The notes under the pieces are model-generated. The model worked only from the letters and a program-made list of their open reading frames with translations, searched no databases and was not told the origin of the DNA. The position numbers and the translations under genes were made by a program. Shown one piece after another: positions 56,659-64,000 of a stretch of DNA of 64,000 nt. The DNA is from Lepidodermella squamata (lineage: Eukaryota; Gastrotricha), in assembly GCA_047495785.1 (NCBI GenBank), contig JBLDXI010000003.1:3534001-3598000 (forward strand), written 5' to 3'. Numbering within the stretch: position 1 is the first letter of the stretch; each line of letters opens with the position of its first letter.

Positions 56659-58179
56659 ATGGCCACGCCACCTTGGGAATTTAAATCAAGTAGGTTCAAT
56701 GACCCGCCAACGCGAAAAATCGAAGTAAACGACGGTTCGGGTAAAATCACGTCGATAGACCACCGCAAAGCGTTTGTACAGCACATGGAATCAATGCTGG
56801 CTAAAAGCATCGATTGCGACGTGGCCTTTGCTGTCGAGGGCCAAGTCATTCAGGCCCATCGTTTGATCCTGGCTACCCAGTCGCCTGTTTTCAAGCAGAT
56901 GTTGATGCACGACCATTTTCGCGAGGCACGATCGACGATAGATAAGCCAATCGAATTACCTGGCAAAACAGCCTCAGCATTCAAATTATTTCTCCACTTT
57001 TTCTACACTGGTTGTATTCCTTTTGACAAACTGTCGCCCTCGGATAGCGTTGAAATTCTCAAAATAGCTCATGAATATCAAATGGACGATTTATTCGGCC
57101 ATTTAAAGCTAGCTGTCCAAGTAAATAAAGTGATTAATTTTGTTTCATGCTAATTTTGATTGAATTTCAAGGCCAGTTTGAACATGGAAATATTTTTCGA
57201 CTTGTTTTTGGCTGCGCTGCTTCTGGACGATGCTGAAATTTTAAAGTCTTGCTCGATGTTCGCCTGTCTCAATTCTACAACAATTTTGAAAGACGCCAAA
57301 TTCAAAAACTTGAGTGAACAAGCGGTTGGTTACCTTTTCGATCTGGAACATCTCGGCGTGTCGGAACTTGAAGTTCTGATGGCGCTGAAAGCTTGGCATG
57401 AAGCCAATCCAAAGGGGAATCTATCAAAACTAATCGAAAAAGTTCGGCTGGAGCATGTAGCTATGCCGCCTGGTGGAATTTCTTTTGTCGAAATGGGAGC
57501 GTTGTTCAAATTTCTTGAAGACTTGGGAATCGATTTCAGCTCGTTAGGTGAGGCGCCGAGCGACAGCGAAGGCAGGCAACCTCGCAGCACAATCTTGGCT
57601 AAAATGTGGCTAAAAACCAATATGGCAACTGCTGAACACGGGGCAACTATTCTGAGCTCTTACTGCTACGACGAAAGTGTGGTTTGCCAGCATAATGGTA
57701 TTAATCACAAGAATTGCCGAAACACGGCTGGCTCTACAATAACTGTTGAGTTAGCTGAACCTTTCGCCGTCGACTCAATGCGATTCAGCATATCGAGCTG
57801 CGGCGTTGATTACTCGATCAAAACTTCAGTGGATGAAAAAGTTTGGACACCTTTAGGCCTATGCCGACAAGCGGGCAGGGGACGTCAGTTGATCTTTTCA
57901 AACCTCGCTGTTTGAAATTTGGTAAATTCCCAACTGTTAATTGCAAATTTGTCTTCTAAGTTTGATTTCTTAGTCAAAATTGTATTTTCCTACGAAATGA
58001 TTAATCGGAAGCCTCTGAAAATCGCTGATTTTGAGTGTCCAGCAGCGATGAAAAACAAGAAGCTGTTCGAAAAATCTATCCGAAAGTTTCCTGACACTGC
58101 TTTTCGACTCGAGGAAGATGAGTCCGATGGAGAAGTGACTCGTCTTCTTCTCCCCGCCGAGAAATCCAAAGCCCGTTGA
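56659..58179 (+). pseudogene. BTBD9-like B, frameshifted in the last third
   Basis: Exons 56659-57120, 57172-57921 and 57974-58179 by comparison with gene A. BTB (SIDCDVAFAVEGQVIQAHRL) and BACK (LLLDDAEILKSCSMFACLNS) are intact. Near 57893-57898, just after GRQLI, one base present in genes A, C and D is missing; the frame then stops at 57913-57915, before the exon end, and the conserved third exon (IADFECPAAMKNKKLFEKSI) is out of reach. The result would be a protein of about 402 residues lacking the end of the F5/8C-like domain. It may be a recent pseudogene, a truncated functional product or an assembly error. It also carries a longer N-terminus (WEFKSSRFNDPPTRKIEVND). Confidence 0.7.
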
Positions 58180-59467
58180 TATAACGCAGATTCGGCGTTA
58201 ACAATTGAAAATTGAATTGAATTTAAGGAGATTGCATGGAAATGTAGTTGAAATCAAGTAGAGCATGTTCTAGAATCATGCCGAACTCACCTGCGTACCT
58301 ATTATCTATTACTTATGCTGCTTAAATTCGTTTGGTTCGTTTTGTTTTGCAAATTTGCCAAATCTTTATTTAATCATAATTTAATTTGTCTTCCACTTAT
58401 TAGATGTATGATGAACTGTCTTTCAACTTTCAACCAGTTGTTATTATTATAAATTACCTAGGAATGATTTCGCTATACTACTTCATACAATGACCACCAA
58501 TTTATTATGATAATAAAACTACCTACTCGCTGTTTTTTTTTTAAATTTCAGGTAATAATTTGTTTAAATTCCGAAAAGTTGGAAAACAGTTTGAAACTTG
58601 CAGCAATATCATGAATCACCATGTTTGTTTACCAACACCTTTGCTAGCTGATGATCATTTTTGTTTAATCGCATATACTCCTGAAGAAAGCGGCAGGAAG
58701 CTGGCGATGCATGGCAATAAAACTTCGCCGGCAACGCATTTAACAACTTTATGACGCGGTGTAAGACAAAAAATGCTTTGATTTTTGTTTTCCTTCAACT
58801 ACCTGTTCTGTCTGGCGGTAAGTTAATGCAGTTCTTCAACTTGGTTACGGGCGGAAAAATTTATCGCCGGACTTGAAATCCGAAAATATCGTTAGCGTCG
58901 TTGAAGAATTCAGACATTGGCTTTTTAGATAAAAAATTCTGGAATAGAGAGTTTAAGAACTTGAACATTGAACAAGACCATAGAGCTAGGGTAAAGCGCC
59001 CCAAATCTGCAAAAAACTCCAGGCTTTTGAAGTGAACTTTATCGAAGGCTGAAGCTTGCGGGATGTCATTCTTTAGCCAATACGGTGTCTTAATCCTCGA
59101 GCTGCATGACTCCAAGTTGGCAAGTCCAAGTTGACAACAGGAAATTTTGGAAAAGCTCACCATTTTCCATCAATTCAAAAACTGCGTCAGAGTTTTCTTT
59201 GCAAATTTGGGGCACTTTACTCTAGTTTTGAGAGTTCGGAATTGAAAAGTCACTTGATTTGTTTACTTTCCTGCAAGTGAACGCTGATTCACACCAACAT
59301 CTGGCGCCCATGGCAGGACAGGGGCAGGACCTTGATGACCAAGCCAAATGCGACCAACGGCATCACGTGCCCTCATTCTTCAGCAGGAAGTGAAGCTGCT
59401 TGAAATTATCCCTGTTTTCTCCAGTTTGAATCACAAATAAAATTTGAACAAAACTGATAACATTTCA
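58180..59467. other. Spacer
   Basis: 1.3 kb between BTBD9-like genes B and C. The last ~180 bp resemble the region upstream of gene D (shared TTTTCTCC and ACTGATAACAT words), so the C/D duplication included the promoter. No gene recognised. Confidence 0.5.
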
Positions 59468-61322
59468 ATGGCGAGTGCAGTCAAAGCTTTGGGCGCGATA
59501 AATCACCGGCAAGCTTTTGCGCAGCACATGGAATCAATGTTCACTAAAAGCATCGACTGTGACGTGGCTTTTGCTGTTCAGGGGGAAGTCATAAAGGCCC
59601 ATCGTTTGATCCTAGCGAGCCAATCGCCTGTTTTCCAACTGATGCTGACGAATGAAAATTTCTGCGAAGCACGATCGACGATCAACAGTCCCATCAACTT
59701 ACCTGGGAAGACAGCCCCAGCTTTTAAAGCCTTCCTCTATTATTTTTACACTGGATTTGTTTCCTTCGACAAGCTGTCACCGGCGGAAAGCGTTGAAATT
59801 CTCAAAATAGCCCACGAATATCAAATGGACGCTTTGATCGCCGAGTTGATTCAAGTTTTTTCGGTATGAATCCCATTCCAACTTTGGAAAATGATTTCCT
59901 CAATTTTTTCAGACTAATGTTTGCCCAGAATTAATTTACGACCTGTTGTTGGCAGCACTGTTTTTAGGCGAGGATACACTTCTGAAGGCTTGCACAACCG
60001 TTGCCTGTAAAAACGCTGCAATAATCTTCAAAGACCGCAACTTCAAAAGATTGTCTGAGCAAGCGCTTATCTACCTTTTCGATTTGGACGAACTCGGCGT
60101 GTCGGAACTGGAAGTTTTGATGGCATTGAAATCTTGGCACGAAGCCAATCCTAAGGTCAATGTGTCAAAAATCATCGAAAAGGTTCGCTTGGAATTTGTC
60201 GTTGTTCCACCTAATGGCATTTCCTTCGCCGAAATGGGCGCCCTGTACAAAATGCTCGGCGACTATGGAATTGATTTCAGCACGTTAGGAAAGGCATCGA
60301 GCCATGACGCCAGTGGCAGGAAACCTCGAAGCCTTGTATTAGCCAAAAGCAACGTGGCAACTGTGGAAAAGGGAGCAACAGTTATCAGCAATGATTTCCG
60401 AAACGCTATTTCAATACTGTGGAGATATAATCCGGCAGATGCTAGCAATCACATGCGCTATATGTTAAATAATCACGCTCCACCTGTTAGCTACCTGATC
60501 AAATCGAACGGGTCGATTACTGTTCAACTAGCCGAGCCCTACGCTGTCGATTCGCTGCGATTCAAACTTGGCTTAGGCTCGTATTGCGAGGCTGATTTCA
60601 TGATTGAAACTTCTCTTGATGGTAAAGTCTGGACAAGGATGGGCTACAGTCGGCCAACGCAACAACGCGGACGACAGCTGGTCGTTTTCAAACCTCGCAG
60701 CGTAAAATTTGGTAAAATAATCGTCGATTATTCGTCGATTTTAGCTTCATCCTATTTGTTGATCGACTCTGATGCCCCACGACTCTAGGATTTTCCCTTT
60801 TTTTGCTACCGGGTACCATTATAGCAAGCTAAACGAATTTTAAATGCCTGCTAAGCTAAACCTTATACCTGCAAAATCACTGATTTGCGAAATCGATAAA
60901 ATTGGAATCAAAATTGGCGTTTTGTAGGCTGATGTATTGGTCGTAAACTGATCATTCATAGCCCAAATTTACCCTTAATTATAGAAAAATCTGATCAATT
61001 CAGAGAGGACATGCAATTCCAATATGTTGAGGCTGGAGCCTCAAATTTAGAGATGAAACCCTTAGTCTAGGCTATCTACTGGGCGCACCCATTTCATTTG
61101 GACTTATTTTCTGTTTCATATCTCGCAGTCAGAATCGCGTTTTTCTTCGACGTGACTCAGGGTGACCTGTGGCTTTCCGAATTTGAATGTCCAGCGGCGA
61201 TCCGAGACAAGCAGCTGGTCGAAAACTGTCTAAGAATGGCTCCTGACGCTGCCTTCAGACTCGAAGAAGATCACGCTGATAAAATGTTCGAGAGACTTCT
61301 CCTTGGCAGAATCGGTCTTTGA
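59468..61322 (+). CDS. BTBD9-like protein C (BTB-BACK-F5/8C-like), 462 aa
   Basis: Exons 59468-59863, 59913-60711 and 61129-61322. Exon 1 has the same length (396 nt) as in gene A. BTB: SIDCDVAFAVQGEVIKAHRL; BACK: LFLGEDTLLKACTTVACKNA and LSEQALIYLFDLDELGVSEL; discoidin-like: NGSITVQLAEPYAVDSLRFK, then WTRMGYSRPTQQRGRQL; last exon VRIAFFFDVTQGDLWLSEFE. The second intron is ~417 bp, against 57 bp in A and 114 bp in D; only its ends match D, so it contains an insertion of roughly 300 bp. Closest relative of gene D. Intact and probably expressed; CUL3-adaptor role by family analogy. Confidence 0.83.
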
Positions 61323-62133
61323 TGTAAAATCAAAAAATTAGAAACATAATCGTTGTTAAACTTTGGTCTCACTCAATACAAAATAAAATTGATAAAAATG
61401 AATTTTCGAAATTCAAATTTTATTTACTCTTGAGATGTTAGGCATTAGTCGCGGAGGTAGGGTACCTAGTGTCTAATGTGTCATAATTTTGCAAGAGACC
61501 GGAAATTTTTCTAACTGTCATAATGGGGTCTAGAATGATTTTTTGGCTTGCCGTAATAAGAGTAGGTAAATCAAGGTCGGCATTCGATTATCGGGGTCAA
61601 GAGGCCGGAAATCAAGTTAAAAAAATGCCAAATTATGATATTTTCCGAATTCAGCCTAGTTTTTGTGACTCATTGGTGTTTATTTAGCGACGGTAACCGG
61701 GGAGAGGTACAATTTTGACAAGTACAAGATCGACAAGTTTTATTCTCCTAATGGCCTACCTGCGGTTGACTTCCTCAAATTCTGAAAAAATATCTAAATA
61801 ATCCCTTGGCTCCTATAGAATAAGGGTATGGATTTTGTTTCCCGAACTCGATTCCATTATTGGCTGCTGATTTTTGAAATCGAACCCTCGAAAAACCTAA
61901 CATCACCTATCTGGATCTCTTCACCTGGGCGGTTTTAGATTGAACGCATTTACGAAAAGAAATCCAGAAGCCTTACTAGTTGTTACTTCAAGACAAGCCT
62001 ATCAAAAGACCAGACCAAATGTGACCAGAATCGCGTGCCCCAAATGAATTTCTCAGAAATTGGTAGTGCTTGCAATTATTCCTACTATTTTCTCCGTTTC
62101 GAAACAAAAAATACAACTGATAACATCACTTCA
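61323..62133. other. Spacer
   Basis: Between genes C and D; the last ~130 bp resemble the region before gene C. Nothing else supportable. Confidence 0.5.
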
Positions 62134-63688
62134 ATGGCGAAATCAGTAAAAGTATTGAGTTAAATAAATCACCGGCATGCGTTCGCTACCCACATGGAAT
62201 CGATGTTAACTCGAAGCATCAACTGTGACGTGGCTTTTGCTGTCCAGGGCCAAGTCATTCAGGCCCATCGTTTGATCCTGGCTAGTCAATCGCCTGTATT
62301 CCAGCTGATGTTGATGAATGAAAATTTCTGCGAAGCACGATCGACGATCAACAATCCCATCAACTTACCTGGCAAGACAGCTCCAGCTTTTAAAGCCTTC
62401 CTGTACTATTTTTACACTGGATGTGTTTCCTTCGACAATCTGTCACCAGCAGAGAGCGTTGAAATTCTAAAGATAGCCCACGAATATCAAATGGACGCTT
62501 TGGTAGCCGAGTTGATTGACGCTTTCTCGGTTTGAATCCCATTCCAACTTTAGAAGGAAATGTTTTCGCATTTTTTTTTAGGAAAATGTGTGCCGTGAAT
62601 TGTTTTACGACCTTTTATTGGCAGCATTGTTCTTGGGCGAGGCTAAACTTCTGAAGGCATGCACAGCCGTTGCTTGTACGAACGCTTCGAAAATCCTGAA
62701 AGACCGCAACTTCAAACGATTATCTGAACAAGCCCTAATCTATCTATTCGATTTGGATGACCTTGGGGTGTCGGAACTGGAAGTTTTGATGGCAGTGAAA
62801 TATTGGCACGAAGCCAATCCTAAGGTCAATCTGTCGAAAATCATAGAAAAGGTTCGGCTGGAATTCGTCGTTATTCCTCCTAATGGAATTTCTTTCGCCG
62901 AAATGGGCGCCCTATACAAAATGCTCGGCGACTATGGAATTGATTTCAGCACGTTGGGAAAGGCACCGAGTCAAGCCAATGGCAGGAAACCTCGAACCCT
63001 AGCATTAGCCAAAAGCAATATGGCAACTGTGGAAAAAGGCGCAACCGTTATCAGCAATGATTTCCAAGACGCTATTTCTATACTGTTGAAACCAAACCCG
63101 GCTGATGCAAGTAATTATCCCCGGCACTATCTGTATGATTACGCTCCACCGGTTAGTTGGATGATCAAATCGAACGGGTCGATTACTGTTCAACTAGCTG
63201 AACCTTACGCTGTCGATTCGCTGCGATTCACACTTATTGGCAACGATGGGTTTGGCGAACCTGAATATAAGATTGAAACTTCGCTTGATGGTAAAGTATG
63301 GATGAGAATGGGTTACAGCCTGCCAACGCAACGAAGCGGACGTCAGCTGGTCGTTTTCAAACCTCGAAATGTCAAGTTAGGTAAATGTCAAATTAGCCTC
63401 AAATTTAGAGCTGGAACCCTAAATCTAGGGTTCTACCAGCCTCACCCATTTTATTTGGATCATTGCCTAACATTTTTCGTATTATATCACACAGTCAGAA
63501 TCGCGATTTTCTTCGACGTGAATCATGGTAACGTATGGCTATCCGAATTTGAATGTCCAGCGGCGATCCGAAACAAGCAGCTGGTCGAAAACTGTCTAAG
63601 AATGGCTCCTGACGCTGCATTCCGGCTCGAAGAAGATGATGCTAATAAAGCATTCGAAAGACTTCTCCCTGATAGATCCAGTCATTAA
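62134..63688 (+). pseudogene. BTBD9-like D with early stop codon (442 aa if started at 62194)
   Basis: Exons by comparison with C: 62134-62529, 62582-63380 and 63495-63688, same lengths as in C (396, 799 and 194 nt). The tenth codon is TAA (62161-62163), in a position where C has an Ala codon. Everything after is open, so a protein could start at the next Met (62194, MESMLTRSINCDVAFAVQGQ), losing the first ~20 residues that lead into the BTB domain. BACK and F5/8C-like domains are intact. The exon 1 donor is GTTTGA where C has GTATGA. It may be a slightly truncated functional gene or early pseudogene. Confidence 0.7.
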
Positions 63689-63871
63689 TGGTTCAAAAAA
63701 AGAGATGTTTAAAACTACTAACCTTATTCAAACTTGGTGTTATTCAGTGAATAAAATTGATAAGACTGAATTTTCGAAAATTTTATTTTATTGAAAGACA
63801 CGATTTTTGCAAGAGTGGCGCCTTTTTTGGGACTCGAGTCGCTGATACCTTTTAGAAAATCAAGTGGGCTA

Positions 63872-64000
63872 TCAGTTTTGTCGACTCGTTTTAAAAAGTT
63901 TTCCATTTCCCAGGGTACAGTGTGATTCAGAAAGGGCGCCCGAGCGCATCATAAACAGGCACGTGTTTGACACGGCCGTAGAAAAAATTGGATCGGATTC
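63872..64000 (-). CDS. Possible 3' end of a minus-strand gene (partial)
   Basis: An open frame enters from the right edge and ends at TGA (63872-63874), 42 codons, containing two Cys. The minus strand has AATAAAATAAAA near 63785-63795, a plausible polyadenylation signal ~80 bp past the stop. Too short to identify, and it could be chance. Confidence 0.25.
   Translation of the reverse strand, partial: ESDPIFSTAVSNTCLFMMRSGALSESHCTLGNGKLFKTSRQN

Overview
This is nuclear DNA from an animal with a compact genome. Genes lie on both strands. Most introns are about 45-65 bp, begin GT (several begin GTT) and usually end in a pyrimidine run plus AG. Coding DNA is GC-richer than the AT-rich spacers. 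A Cys-loop ion channel, a CDC25 phosphatase, BTBD9-like proteins, VIT/vWA proteins, EGF-like and LamG-like modules and a C-type lectin fit a bilaterian; nematode-like intron style is compatible, but I cannot fix the phylum. All exon joins were worked out by hand: for each complete multi-exon gene the donor and acceptor sites keep one reading frame and the total coding length is divisible by three, except where a break is stated.

Layout. 1-350: 5' end of a C-type-lectin-like gene (minus). 1.7-4.0 kb: secreted Ser/Lys/Arg-rich protein. 4.5-7.7 kb: mobile DNA, made of a nested palindromic element carrying tRNA-like promoter boxes and an element with a Crypton-type tyrosine recombinase. 8.0-12.7 kb: an 18-exon minus-strand gene predicted to make a signal peptide, two copies of an unrecognised ectodomain, a mucin-like Ser/Thr stalk built from duplicated mini-exons, and a complete Cys-loop channel. 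14.4-21.2 kb: two FASASV-repeat Gly/Arg-rich secreted proteins, one Lys/Ala/Ser-rich secreted protein and a LamG-like/EGF membrane protein. 21.7-31.6 kb: very large LamG-like/EGF protein(s). 32.5-35.7 and 46.0-48.9 kb: two secreted VWA5A/ITIH-like paralogs. 36-37.4 kb: a terminal-inverted-repeat element. 37.8-44.4 kb: three more secreted Lys/Ser-rich proteins. 45.3-45.8 kb: small membrane protein. 50.1-51.0 kb: CDC25. 52.0-53.0 kb: six-pass membrane protein. 53.6-54.3 kb: fold-back element. 54.4-63.7 kb: four tandem BTBD9-like genes, two of them damaged.

Taken together, much of the window encodes extracellular or cell-surface products: seven low-complexity, strongly basic, signal-peptide proteins, several LamG-like/EGF adhesion-type proteins, two VIT/vWA proteins and the channel with an unusual ectodomain. 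A role of the basic repeat proteins in a secreted matrix, glue, cuticle or egg envelope is inference only.
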